Shown here in pieces: positions 46,985 to 58,100 of a stretch of 64,000 nucleotides of DNA. Source of the stretch: Emydura subglobosa (taxonomy: Eukaryota; Chordata; Testudines; Chelidae); contig ML679966.1 of NCBI GenBank assembly GCA_007922225.1, forward strand, positions 36,708,793-36,772,792, written 5' to 3'. The notes beneath the pieces were generated by a model. That model had not been told where the DNA came from. It ran no database searches and saw only the letters and a program-made list of their open reading frames with translations. How positions within the stretch are numbered: the stretch's first letter is position 1; the number at the start of each line of letters is the position of its first letter. A program made the translations under genes and the position numbers.

Positions 46985-47260
46985 GAAGTCTGCCTTGCCA
47001 ACCCCCATCCCCTCTGCATTTTCTTCCTTGCTGCCCCTTGTGCATGGAACACCCTCTCCCAAACAACTATAAGGGCACTACCCTTTCCTCTTTTAAATTC
47101 CCGCTTAGAAACGGCAAATGTTACGATGCCTACAAGAAATCAGCTAATCAATGATTGTTAGTTTGTGCAGCACTCTGATTTTATTATAGGCCATGCAGGT
47201 CGTGATGCCTATATTAACATTTGAATTGTTTTGAACATTACCAGCCTGGACATAAAGTCT
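46985..47260 (+). mobile_element. L2/L3-like (CR1-superfamily) LINE fragment, sense
   Basis: GCTGCCCCTTGTGCATGGAA, CACCCTCTCCCAAACAAC, GGGCACTACCCTTTCCTC and GATGCCTACAAGAAATCAGC follow the C-terminal coding end of an old amniote LINE. ATTTTATTATAGGCCATG then resembles its 3' untranslated region. Heavily diverged. It is probably the same family as the antisense end at 10.6 kb. Confidence 0.55.
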
Positions 47261-47569
47261 CTTATGATGGTGATGTTGATGGCAAATGCATATTTTACAC
47301 CTAAGTCCAGAAGAATTACTTAAGGCCAGCCCTGTGGGAAGATCAGAGATCTAATTGTTGTCCTATATGCTAGTTTGTCCTCAGGAATTTTTGTTTTTCA
47401 CCACAGCAGAGGGATTTAGTAGCCCTTCATCACTGTGGATCCATAGTTGATGAGATGAACACTAGAAGCTTGTCAAAAAGAATCTTTTACCCACTGAAAC
47501 ATAAGGATAGATGCCTGTGCTCTTGTCTGACCACTGGTGCACAGCATTGCTAACTGGCTTTTCATCTGT

Positions 47570-47935
47570 AGAGTATATTTCTTTTATGCTTCTCATCTTC
47601 AAAGTGCTTTACGATCATTAATTATTAAGCCAAACATTTCTATTCCTCTGAAAAGAAATAAAAATAATACCCCTTTAGAAGGAGGTGAGTATTCAAATTT
47701 AATCATGCAGATGAGGAAACTAAAACAAAGAAGCTAAGGACTGATTCTCATTTACACTAATGCCCTTTACACCACACTGTCTTTGTAAAAGGGCTTAAAA
47801 ATGGAAGTAAATTACATTTTCATACACATTTTAAGTGTCTTGTCCAAGGTCACAGAAAGAGTTAGATTAGCCTGGATTAGAACATGAGAACTCTTCTCGA
47901 GTGCTATGTTAAGGCCACTATAATATCCCTCTTTT
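47570..47935 (-). mobile_element. MIR-like SINE, antisense, split by an insert
   Basis: TCTTCAAAGTGCTTTACGAT, ATGCAGATGAGGAAACTAAA and GTGTCTTGTCCAAGGTCACA follow antisense MIR order. The text breaks between about 47738 and 47828, where GGACTGATTCTCATTTACAC begins a piece resembling another turtle fold-back MITE. Confidence 0.6.
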
Positions 47936-48182
47936 TGTAAAGCAAGTACTAATTTGCAACTATTTTGTTCTAAATTGCATTAAGGATTTACATATTAAAT
48001 AAAATGGAACATAACTACTATTACTGATGTGGGATCTTAAACTGTGTTTTTAAAAGTGTGGGTTTAATTTTAAAAATGAGTGTAGTCCCTGGGGGAATTC
48101 ATGTTTCTCTCACTGATTCTATAGTAAATGGGCTCAGTTTAGAAGTAAAAATCTGGGTTTTTTTGTTTTTTTTTCTCCTTTA

Positions 48183-48392
48183 AGGATATGTCTACAATAG
48201 GAAAAAGATGTGCTTTTACAATATGCTAGTTAACACATGGCAAAATCCTAGTATAGACAGGGCCTATACCTTGTTTCAACTTGACTAGCTAAATGAAGAT
48301 AAAACTACAGCTTGCCCTGTCTACACAATGACTTTACAAGGTGCTAGCCAGCATGTTGTAAAAACACACCTTTTTCCTATTGTAGACACCCT
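48183..48392. mobile_element. Fold-back MITE, 210 bp, with about 78-bp arms
   Basis: The left arm from GTCTACAATAGGAAAAAG (48190) and the right arm ending CTTTTTCCTATTGTAGAC (48388) are inverted copies with good pairing for nearly 80 bp, and AGTATAGACAGGGCC pairs near the centre. The TGTCTACA termini resemble those at 1-76 and 41.5 kb, which suggests a Harbinger-type origin. Flanking TTA and TGA do not match exactly, so the duplication is unresolved. Confidence 0.75.
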
Positions 48393-48724
48393 GAATCCTC
48401 CACAAAATATCCCTGGGCTCTAAAAGTCAAAGTGGGCTCTTTCCTTCTCATACCTCATCATCAGCAATAATAAATATTCTTCTGGTAAAGCCATGCCCTC
48501 ATTGCTGTTCATTCCCCATTGTCTTCAGATGAAGCTTTCCATTCACCTGTGCAACCCCATTAACATTCACTTCTTCAAGAAATTGCATATGTCCATTACA
48601 CTGTAGATGTATGAGTGTCTCATGTACTGGTGCCAGAGAGTTTTCCCTAGCAGTATCCCTGGGGGCAACCACACATGTCCCCTGGATTTTCTCATGCTCT
48701 GAGCCAAGGGTGTAGTTGCCCCAC

Positions 48725-49390
48725 TGTGATGGGGTGTCCACCCCACACAGGACTGGAAGGGGTTAAGGATGATAGGTAGGCCTATTAACTCCACAAGCTA
48801 CACCTGGAGGAAGATCCGGGGAGCAGGGAATTGATTGCAAGCAGGTTCCGCTGTGCAGGAATAGGTGGGGCCTATAAAGCCAGGAAGCTGGCCACAGACA
48901 GGGGCAGCTGCTGGGACAGGACAGTCACTTCCTGGGAAGAGGGAGGAAGGTTTGGAGCTGATATTTCCAGAGAAGGGGGTGGGGGAACCAGAAGCAGTCC
49001 AGAAAAGGAGCAGTGAAGGCTGGAAGAGTAAAGCCCTGAACTGCTGGGTTGAAGGTCCATGGACTGGAACCTGGGGTAATGGCTGGTCCTGGGTTCCCCT
49101 ACCAGCCACTGAGGTTGTGGCGTAGACCAGATGTGGGGCAGTGAACTGGAAGACTGCCTGGGTCACTGTGGGAGTGACAGAATTTGGAGGACTATACCCT
49201 AGAAGGGGAAATGCTGAGTGACCTAGCCGGAGGGCTGAGTCACGAAAAGGACACCGCAGTTCCTGGACAAGAGTGGAGATGCAGTTCTGAGAGGTGCTGT
49301 GATGGCCTGCGACCATGGGAAGGAGGGATCAGCCTCGAGATCTAATCTCAAGAGTGACCAGACAAGCAGTGAGGGGTATGCCCTGTCACA
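48725..49390 (+). mobile_element. Solo LTR, 666 bp, with 5-bp duplication CCCAC
   Basis: The element starts TGTGATGGGG and ends CCTGTCACA. CCCAC flanks it exactly (48720-48724 and 49391-49395). A TATA box (CCTATAAAGC, 48871-48880) sets the plus orientation. It splits the leader of a DIRS relic, so it is younger than that element. It has no internal genes. The 172-codon minus frame at 48798-49316 lies wholly inside it and is incidental. Confidence 0.85.
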
Positions 49391-49572
49391 CCCACCCATC
49401 CTTTAATTCTTTCTTACCATTTGTGGTCAGTGGTCAGAGCATATGCAATGCTTTTCAGTTCTCATTCACTCTGTGAACTACACTTGTATATAGATAGCTA
49501 GTTCTTAGGTGTGCCCGTTTTGGTCCTTTGGACCCTTTCCTTTTTCCTTTTTATTTTATTGTTGTTGGATAA

Positions 49573-50306
49573 ATGTCATCTCCAGACTTCACTTGCTATC
49601 AAGGTGAGTCTATCCTAAGGCCCCCTGGCTTCAATTCCTGCTTGGGGGGTCATAAACAGAGGTTTGTGAGTGACCCTCACTCTTGCTGTTTGAAGTGCTT
49701 GGATTTGGGTCATGTCAGAAACAGATGTCTGATTTGTTGTGGCTTCAAAAGGAGAATGAAGGAGGAAAGAGTAGAGTGACTTAAATATATCTTCATGGAG
49801 GCCACTTTTTGCCAAGTATTGGAGCCTGGTTGGTTGGAACAAAAGCCTGCACCACTCCTTCAAAGAGTGCTCCCCCTAGCCTTGCTTCCCGACACAGACC
49901 AAAGGAGATCTCCTTTGCTGAAGCAGTCCTCTAAAGAGACTAAGCACTCAGAGCACTCTTGGATTCCGAAGCCTAAAAAGAAGGCAGCTTCAACTTCTTC
50001 AAAGTCCTTTGTCCAAAGGGTCTCCTCTGCCACAGAGGTTAGCCTCCCCAGTAATGAAGGTAGCTCACACCCTTCAGCTTGCTCCTTGGTGGTATCACAA
50101 CACAGAGGCTCTTATAACACTGAGCTGTTGACTCTAGTACCCATTCCTGGACTGTTGGGACCATCTACTTCAGTGGTGATGATAACCGTGCACCCATTGC
50201 CCCCACTTACTGCAGGTCAGTGGACTATATCGGTACCAACAATGCCAGAGGCCTACATAGCCATGAAGAACCTGTTGTGCCTTGTGGTACCATCCTCACT
50301 GGCTCT
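49573..50306 (+). pseudogene. DIRS ORF1-like (gag-like) relic
   Basis: From ATG at 49573 the frame gives PPGFNSC, then VSDPHSCCLKCLDLGH, then NRCLICCGFKRRMKEER. This matches the cysteine-rich knuckle pattern near the start of turtle DIRS ORF1 as I recall it. After a stop at about 49777, a second frame from 49795 gives a 171-residue serine- and lysine-rich stretch (PKPKKKAASTSSKS) ending VPTMPEAYIAMKNLL, which resembles the end of the same ORF1. So the gene is shifted and broken. ORF1 proteins are thought to bind the element's RNA. It abuts the 3' end of a minus-strand CR1 at 50307. Confidence 0.5.
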
Positions 50307-51513
50307 TTAAGAACATAACAACGGCCGCACTGGGTCAGACCAATGGCCCATACACAGTGTCCTGTCTTCCAACAGTGGCCACTGTCAGGTACTTCAGAGG
50401 GCATGAGCAGAACAGGTAATCATCTAGTGATCCATCCCCTGTCACCCATTCTCAGCTTCTGGCAAACACAGAGCTAGGGACACAGCAGAGCCTGGTTTTG
50501 CATCCCTGCCCATCCTAGCTAATAGCCATTGATGGACCTATCCTCCATGGATTTATCTAGTTCTTTTTTAAACCCTGTTATAATCTTGGCCTTCACAACA
50601 TCCTCTGGCAAAGGTTGATTGGGTGTTGTGTGAAGAAATACTTGCTTTTGTCCATTTTAAACCTGCTGCCTATTAATATCATTTGGTGAACCCTAGCTCT
50701 TGTGTTATGAGGAGTAAATAACACTTATTTTCCTTCTCCAAACCAGTCATGATTTTATAGACCTCTATCATATCCCCCCTTAGTCATCTCTTTTCCAACC
50801 TGAAAAGTCCCAGTCCTATTAATCTCTCCTCAAGTGGAAGCTATTCCATACCCCTAATCATTTTTGTTGTCCTTTCTGTACCTTTTCTCATTCCAATATA
50901 TCTTTTGTGAGATGGGGTGACCAGATCTGCATGCAGTATTCAGGATTCAGTATTCATGCATACCATGGATTTGTAAAGAGGCAATATGATATTTTCTGTC
51001 TTCTTATCTATCCCTTTCCTAATGATTCCCAGCATTCTGTTAGCTTTTTTGACCTCTGCTGCACATTGAGTCAATGTTTTCAGAGAACTATCCCCAATGA
51101 CTTCAAGATCTTTCTTGAGTGATAACAGCTAATTTAGATCCCATCATTTTATATGTATAGTTGGGATTATGTTTTCCAATGTGCATTACTTTGTATTTAT
51201 CAACACTGAATTTCATCTGCCATTTTGTTGCCCGGTCACCCAGTTTTGTGACATCTCTTTGTAACTCTTAGTTAAGTCCAAAGCAGACTCCAATCTTGAA
51301 TAGTTTTGTGTTATCTGCAAATTCTGCCACCTCACTGTTTACCCCTTTTTCCAGATCATTTATGAATATATTTAACAGTACTGGTCCCAGTACAGATCCC
51401 AAGGGGATCCCACTATTTACCTTTCTCCATTCTGAAAACTGACCATTTATTCCTGCCCTTTGTTTCCTATCTTTTAAGCAGTTACTGATCCTGAAGAGGA
51501 CCTTCCATTTTAA
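50307..51513 (-). mobile_element. CR1 LINE, 5'-truncated, antisense
   Basis: It starts with TTAAGAACATAACAACGGCC and TGGGTCAGACCAATGGCCC, the antisense 3' end of the common turtle CR1 type. It then runs in order through CCATGGATTTATCTAGTTC, CATGATTTTATAGACCTC, TTTCCAATGTGCATTAC and CTCCATTCTGAAAACTGACC. The last are reverse-transcriptase coding text in antisense. Many stops; no long frame survives. It lies between DIRS ORF1-like and recombinase blocks and ends at about ACCTTCCATTTTAAT. Confidence 0.92.
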
Positions 51514-51529
51514 TCGGTAGCCTCCTGTT

Positions 51530-51943
51530 TGTTTTTACACCTCTCAGTGAAGGTGGCCTTTTTAGTAGCCATTCACTCTGTGAGAAGAGTGAGGGAATTG
51601 CACTCTCTGGTAAGGATCCATCATATATTATTCTACCAGTACAAAGTGTATCTTAGGCCATACCCGAAGTTTCCAAAATAATATCTGATTTCTAGCTCAA
51701 TCAGTCGACATACTTACCGGTCTTTTTTCCAAAGCCACATGCTCACAAAGTTGAACAAAAACTCCATACTTTAGATGTACACTGAGCCTTGGACTTTTAC
51801 CTGGATAGAACAAAGCCCTTTTGGGCTTCTTCCCAGCTTTATGAGTTCTATTCAGAGTGAATGAAAGGTCATTCTGTTACAGCACAATGACACTCTAAAT
51901 GGATTACTGACTACGTTATGTGCTATGCTGCCAAGTAGAGCCT
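51530..51943 (+). pseudogene. DIRS tyrosine-recombinase relic
   Basis: In plus-strand frames the text reads VKVAFLVAIHSVRRVRELHSL, the helix bearing the first catalytic arginine of DIRS recombinases. It is followed by FFPKPHAHKVEQKLHTLDVH, a stop, ALDFYLDRTKPFWASSQLYE and finally SKWITDYVMCYAAK with stops. The recombinase replaces an integrase in DIRS elements and joins circular DNA to the target. Three or more stops and at least one frameshift make it dead. Catalytic residues beyond the first arginine cannot be placed with confidence. Confidence 0.6.
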
Positions 51944-52107
51944 TGTAACACGAACCCGACGGGACCCAACTGCAAATGTTGGGGTGGGTTGGATCTGATC
52001 CTCTCCTTCTGCCCATGGGGTCAACATGGCAGTGGTTGCATGCCCCACTCCTGCTGGCCACCACCACTTTGTTGCTTTGATCAGAACATAGAATGTGTAA
52101 TTGGTAG
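51944..52107. repeat. Short unclassified repeat segment
   Basis: CGAACCCGACGGGACCCAAC and TTGGGGTGGGTTGGATCTG resemble a CCCGAACCC-type dispersed repeat that I recall from turtles. It fills the space between the DIRS relic and the next CR1. Confidence 0.3.
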
Positions 52108-54284
52108 ACTTAAAAAATAAAAATGGCCATATTGGGTTAGACCAATGGTCCATCTATGCCAGTATTCTGTCTTGTGACAATGGCCACTGCCAGATGATTC
52201 AGAGGGGATGAACAGAGCAGGAGAATTTTGAGTGAGGTATCCCTGTCATCCAGTCCCATATTCTGGCAGTTAGAAGTTTGGGGACACCCAGAGCATGGGG
52301 TTGCATCCCTGACCATCTTGGCTAGTAGCCATTAATGTACCTATCCTCCTTAACTAATCTAATTCTTTTTTTAACCTAATTATACTTTTGGCCTTCACAA
52401 CATCTTTTGGCAATGAATTCCACAGGTTAACTGGGTGTTGTGTAAAGAAATACTTACTTGTGTTTTGTTTTTAAACCTGCTGCCTATTAACTTAATTGGG
52501 TGAGCCCTGGTTCTTGTGTTATCTGAAGGGTTAAATAACACTTCCCTATTCACTTTCTCCATACACTTCATGATTTTATATACCTCTATTCTACTCCCCT
52601 TAGTAGTCTCTTCTCTAAGCTGAACTGTCCTAGTCTTTTTAGTCTCTACTTGTTCTGTACCCCTAATCATTTTTGTTGCCCTTCTCTGTACATTTTCAAA
52701 TTCAGATGTATCTTTTTTGAGATGGGATGACTGCATGCAGTATTCAAGGTATAGGCATACCATGGATTTATAGAATGGTATTATGATATTTTCTATTTTA
52801 TTATCTATCCTTTTCCTAATGTTCCAGTTACCTTTTTTGACTGCTGCTGCACATGAAGTGGATGTTTTCAGAGAACTATCCATGACGACTCCAAGATCTC
52901 TTTCTTGAGTGATAACAGCTAATTTAGAACTCAACTTTTTATGTGTATGTAGCCCTTCTGCCAGAGGAAAAGCAACCCACCATTAACTTGGGAAAATGCT
53001 ACAAGCAGGGTTTATAGGCATTAAAACCAGGAGCAAAACAATCACCCCAGAATACATTGGGCAGTGTCCTTTTGCCTCAGGTTTCTTAAATCCAACAACC
53101 AAAGGTTCCTCTTTCAACTCCACTGGGCTTTGGCACCCCAGTCCCCTGCCTAGTGAGTGCAGCTAGGAGTTGCATGTGAGTCCCTCAATCAGGGTATGAC
53201 AAGCACAGCATTTTATGCACACAACATGGATAACGACCCTTTATTACTCCTATCTCTAATAACAAAGTAACTTGTGATCCAACGCCAGCCAAAAATGATC
53301 ATTTGGGCAAAGCAGTCCCATCCTGGTGCGTCCCTAGGCAGAAAGGGCATGTCTGCGCAAACAAGGTCGGTTTATGAAGTCTTCTTCAGCTCATTACCAG
53401 ATGTCTGGAGAGAGCTCATGCAGCCTCCAGGATTATTTTTTCCAATGTGCATTACTTTGCACTTATCAATATTGATTTACATCTGCTATTCTGTTGCCCA
53501 TTTACGCAGTTTTGTGAGATCCCTTTGTAACCAGTCTGCTTGGACATAACTGTCTTGAGTAATTTTGGATCATCTGCAAATGTTACCACCTCACTGTTCA
53601 ACCCTGTTTCCAGATCATTGATGAATATGTTGAACAGCACAGTACAGATCCTTGGGAGCCCCACTATTTACCTCACTCCATTGTGAAAACTCATCATTTA
53701 TTTGTACTCTGTTTCCTATCTTTTAACTAGTTACTGATCCATGAGAGGACCTTCCTTCTTATTCTATGACTGCTTACTTTGCTTATGAGACTTTGGTGAT
53801 GGACCTTGTCAAAGGCCTTCTGAAAATCTAAGTGCACTATATCAACAGGAACACCCTTGCCCTCATGCTTCTTTTTACCCTCTGAGAATTCTAATAGATT
53901 TGTGAGGCAAGATTGCCCTTTACAAAAGCCATGTTGACTCTTCCCCACTGTATCATGTTTATCAATGTGTCTGATAATTCTGTTCTTTACTATAGTTTTA
54001 ACCAATTTGCCTCATATTGAAGTTAGACTCACCAGCCTGTAATTGTCAGGATCACTTCTGGAATCTTCTTTAAAAATCGGCATCACATCAGGTAGCTTCC
54101 AGACAAATGGTACAGAGGCTGATTTAAGCAATAATTTACACACCCTGGTTAGTAGTTCTGCAATTCACTCTTGGGTGAATACCATCCAATCCTAGTGACT
54201 TATCACTGTTTAATTTATCAGATTGTTCCAAAACCACTGCTGCTGACATCTCCGTCTGGGACAGTTTCTCAGATTTGTCTGATA
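52108..54284 (-). mobile_element. CR1 LINE, antisense, interrupted by an LTR-like insert
   Basis: In antisense this copy starts ATGGCCATATTGGGTTAGAC, the same 3' type as the copy at 50.3 kb. The minus strand encodes ORF2 pieces. At 54005-53727 KSQHGFCKGQSCLTNLLEF and HLDFQKAFDKVHHQ carry the reverse-transcriptase A-motif aspartate. At 53664-53452 FADDPKL carries the catalytic DD box. At 52934-52395 QERDLGVVMDSSL, NVQRRATKMIRG and SRFKNKTQ form the C-terminus. The text breaks at 52947 and resumes at 53430, where a 482-bp insert sits. Stops and frame changes make it inactive. Confidence 0.93.
52948..53429 (-). mobile_element. LTR-like insert in CR1, 482 bp, no clear duplication
   Basis: The insert starts TGTAGCCCTTCTG and ends GCAGCCTCCA on the plus strand. 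On the minus strand that gives TGGAGGCTGC...AGGGCTACA, LTR-style ends. AATAAA on minus (TTTATT at about 53241) and a TATA-like GCATAAAATG (minus, about 53212) support an antisense LTR. The flanks GTGTA and GGATT do not match, and about 6 bp of CR1 text are missing at the junction. Confidence 0.5.
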
Positions 54285-55079
54285 TGGTAAGCAGAGGTGA
54301 TTTAAAAAAAAAATAGTGTTGTCACCTGCTCCCTCTCTGGCATAGGGGCTTCTGCAGGAAGGAGTATTCCAGAGGCCTGTGCATTGCAGGTTATATACAG
54401 CAGGTGATGATGGTAGAGGAGTGCTAGTGGTAGGTTCAAATCCTGCTCCAGTGAGATTTTGTGTGAGTGTGGGTGCACATGTTTGAAATTGTTAATCAGG
54501 AGCAGGGATTCAAAGGAGGGAATGAGAGTCATGAGATCTAAGAGGGGCCTCCACTCCCGTAATCAGCACTACTGAAAATAAGCCCTGGGAGCTTGTGCTA
54601 TTACATTTCCAAGCACATATTCATTATGTCATTGAATTATACTTGTCAGATTTCCAAGCTCTGAAATTCACTAAAAGAAAACAGACAAACTAAGCACAGT
54701 ATTTGCTTTTGTTTAAATAACAAATCAAAAGGAGGAGTCAGGAAGCCTTAGACACTGATTCCATCCCCTGGATCGTATGCATTTCTTTTAAATTTATTAA
54801 TATTTACTAAAATATAGCTTTGCTTGCCATTATTTGCTGCACTTTTAATTGCTAGGTATCAATCTTCAGATTTTTAAGGATAACTTGGCATAAAATTTGT
54901 TTGTAATGAATGTAATTTTGTCAGGAAGCACTGAAATAATATTTTATTTCTGCATATATTTATATAGTTGACAATCAGTGCTTGAATCCTCTGGGTCTGA
55001 GAAAAGACTAGATAAAAGCCTCTTTTTTTCTAGGTGTATTTTAAAGAAATACACATACTGGGTTGCAGTCTGCTCTTAT
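54285..55079. other. Non-coding; one B-box-like string
   Basis: GGTTCAAATCC at 54433-54443 fits a Pol III B box, but no A box or tRNA fold accompanies it. Otherwise featureless. Confidence 0.4.
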
Positions 55080-55160
55080 CAACATTGATTTTACATCTGT
55101 GTATAAGTCCACTGACTTCAGTCAAGTTACTCCTGATTTACAGTTACAGTAGAATCAGCC
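55080..55160. mobile_element. Fold-back MITE remnant
   Basis: TGATTTTACATCTGTGTATAAG at the left and TTACTCCTGATTTACAG with AGAATCAGCCC at the right flank a GTCCACTGACTTCAGTC centre. I recall this as a turtle fold-back family ending in GAATCAGGC. Confidence 0.4.
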
Positions 55161-58100
55161 CCCACTGTACTTTAATGGCTGGGAAAAATGTATTTAATTG
55201 TGCCCAATAGACTATTTGCACTTCTGGTAAATAAAATCTTGATTATGATCTGTAAATTGTTTTCTTGCCTACTTCCACTTCCATATTTTTTAACCAAAAA
55301 TGCTCACAACCAGGATGGGGCAGGTGAAATTACCTCGGCTTTTTTAACAGGGAAGCTCAAGAACAGAAGTAAACTGCTTCATTTAAAAAAAAGTGACTAT
55401 ACATTTGTTGTAGACTAGTGACAATTGAACAGTCAAGCCAGTTGGGCCCCCATGTCTTTGACTAACCGTATCTAATACCTTACAGAGCGAGCAAGAAAGT
55501 AAAGTTGCAGTTAAGTTGACCTGCAGTTTCAGTGCTTAATACATCTGGAAAAAGTAGATGTAGTGAGAGAGCCAATTTAATTGAACTTATTGGGAGTTGA
55601 AGTGCTCTGCCACTTGCAGGATCAGGCCCACAATAGGGGCCTGCTTCTCTTGAAGACCAGGAGAATTTTGCCATTTACTTCGGTGGGAACAGGATTGGGC
55701 CCTAAATAAGCAGGAACATGCCAAGAACTACACAACTTGTTTCGCTGAGGTGTCTGATTGAGGCCATATTTTCCACTAATGAGATAATTTAACCTCTTTA
55801 AATTTAAGTTTAAGAATGGTGGTGTTATAAATCATATGTGCTAACAAAGATAATCCATGTTAATTAAACTGTGTGGTGTATGATACGATGGGAGTTCAAG
55901 CTCTCATAGTTTAATGTTTTAAAACTGGCAGCTTTCTAAATATGGGAGACATTTTCACTTAAACAAAAACAACAACAATAAAATTAAACCGCAACAACAA
56001 AACCCAGCATTGCTTTTCATTGAAATGGCTAGTCATTTAACACTGGCTTGCTCCCCAAACCAACCTGTCAGAAGCACTCTGATTAATTTCACTGCCAACA
56101 AACCGGTTCTGAATTTTCAATGTGATGAATGGTTTGAAAAAAGGACACACTCTTAGGCTTTCTGTCTCAATACCTTATTGATATTCATTTCTGTATACCT
56201 TTCATAGACTCTAAATTGTAACTATTATTAAACAGTGGTAACTGTGCAGTAAACACATACAAAAGCAACTGAAAATACATCCACATAAAGAAAAAATATC
56301 CACATAAATTTCATATTTTCACCCTGAAGCAGTTTCTGTTTTGTATGGATTTTTTAAAATAAGATTATACAATAAAAATTCTATCTATGAAAAGTAATTT
56401 TGAAAATGCATGAGGAGGTCATTTTCACACCTTCTTATATCATTTGTAAGTTTGCATTACAGCACTGCTGGTGACATTATTCACTGCATTACAAAAATCT
56501 CTCATAGCTTGGTAGGTTAAATCATGCAATGTGAGCCCATGGGGATTTTTGATTGAGTAACATGCTACTTGCAGTTTTCATGTTCATGGAAATGTATTTT
56601 AAATAAAACCTAAACTTAGCTGCAGTTCTTAGCAGACACAGAAAAATGATACCCTTTGTACAGGTCACAAAGAAACACTGAAAAGCTGTAGTAAATTGTT
56701 ATTAGTGTGTCTCAGTTTCTAATCTCTAGCAATGCAAGGCTTTTCTCATAATGTTGCAGAATGAGATTTGAAATTAAAATATGCACAGCTTCTGAGGTGA
56801 ATGTTATGGGGTTTATAACTCTTATAACAGATGGAGATATTCAGAAACTACACTGTGCTCTTGGAGGGATACATATGGATGTCCTTAAAAATGAGGATTC
56901 CGTGTTCCATTGGAAAAAGGATTGGAGATCCCTTAAATATTTTGACCCTGCTTATAGCAAAGGAGAGAAATAGTAGAAATGTCCATTATAGCTGTTCTGT
57001 CTCTTATTCCATTTTCCACATTTTCTTCAGAAAGCTGCACCTGTGATATCAGAAAATTCTCCATTTATGCTATAACTGCTAACTACAGTTGAAGTATAGA
57101 TGTATTTTCTTCCAGGTTACTGGTTACAGTATAAATTAGTATATACAGAGATAGTAAGTACAGAAAGTTTAACAAAATTCAGAGCAATATTTTCATGTGT
57201 GATTTTTGGATGCCAGATTTCTGGCCATGATGACACTATTTCTCATTGGTCAGAGAGAATATAATATCTCCATAAAATGTATGTTTTGGAACATAATGGG
57301 AGAGTGAAAAATCAAGGATTCTTGGAGCACCTGAGAAAACTGAATATGAGATATTGTTCAATTGAACAAATAAAAAAGCTAGCTCTATGACTCCAACTCA
57401 AGGACTCTCTCAGCTTGCTTTCAGCAAGAACATTTCTGGAAGCCAATATTACTACTACTCCTAATCCAGTACAGCTCATCTGTGAAACTTAAAAGTTCCT
57501 CTCAATTAAAGGGCAGATTGCCAAAGAATTAATCTACATACTTTTAGCATCTTTGATCTATGGATGTCTAAATTCTTTCCTAATAGTTCATTCATCCCAG
57601 AAATATTATTGTCTGTTTATATGGAAAGTGAGACCTTCCCCTTGTTCATGTTACAAAACAATAATGAGACACAATCTCTGTCCTTTCATTCTGAGCCACA
57701 ATCAACACCTTAATGCTTTCTCACTGGGTCATCAGTATTCTCGCTGGTTGAGGGAAGCATATACATCTTATTCTGAGTCAATACCATCCTCTCCATAGAG
57801 AGAAAATGTTTTATGAATAATGCTGGTAGAATCCATTCTCTGGATGCATGTCACTTTCACTTGTTCTGAGTTTTTTTTCTTAACTTAGGTGTCCTACAAA
57901 GAGCACTGGAATATTTTCTCAGGAAAACAGAATGTCTGTTTCCCCTGAAAAGTCCTCAGGTTTTACCTCTCTCTTGGACATCTATTAATAAATAGTGAAG
58001 TATTTTGCAAACTATAAATGTTTGCTGGTTTGCTATGTTTACCTACCTACCTGTCTCATTTTGCATGCCTGAGTGACAGCCCTGTGGCTGTGTACAAGAA

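Larger units (their letters stand above)
48569..51943 (+). mobile_element. DIRS-type retrotransposon relic, split by a solo LTR and a CR1
   Basis: Three separated blocks read in plus order like one DIRS element. Block 1 (48569-48724) has ACTTCTTCAAGAAATTGCAT and GTGCCAGAGAGTTTTCCCTA, as in the terminal repeat of turtle DIRS copies that I recall. Block 2 (49391-50306) continues with the leader (CCTTTAATTCTTTCTTACCA) and an ORF1-like region. Block 3 (51520-51943) is a decayed tyrosine recombinase. The reverse transcriptase and RNase H region expected between blocks 2 and 3 is missing. A CR1 now occupies that place, so a deletion accompanied or preceded the CR1 insertion. The right terminal repeat was not found. 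Confidence 0.6.

Noticed and set aside
48798..49316. 172-codon open frame on the minus strand
   Set aside because: It lies entirely inside the solo LTR at 48725-49390, in antisense to its TATA box, and has low-complexity Pro/Ser-rich content without a domain.
54433..54443. B-box match GGTTCAAATCC suggesting a tRNA gene or SINE
   Set aside because: No A box at a suitable distance and no cloverleaf; a single 11-base match is expected by chance.
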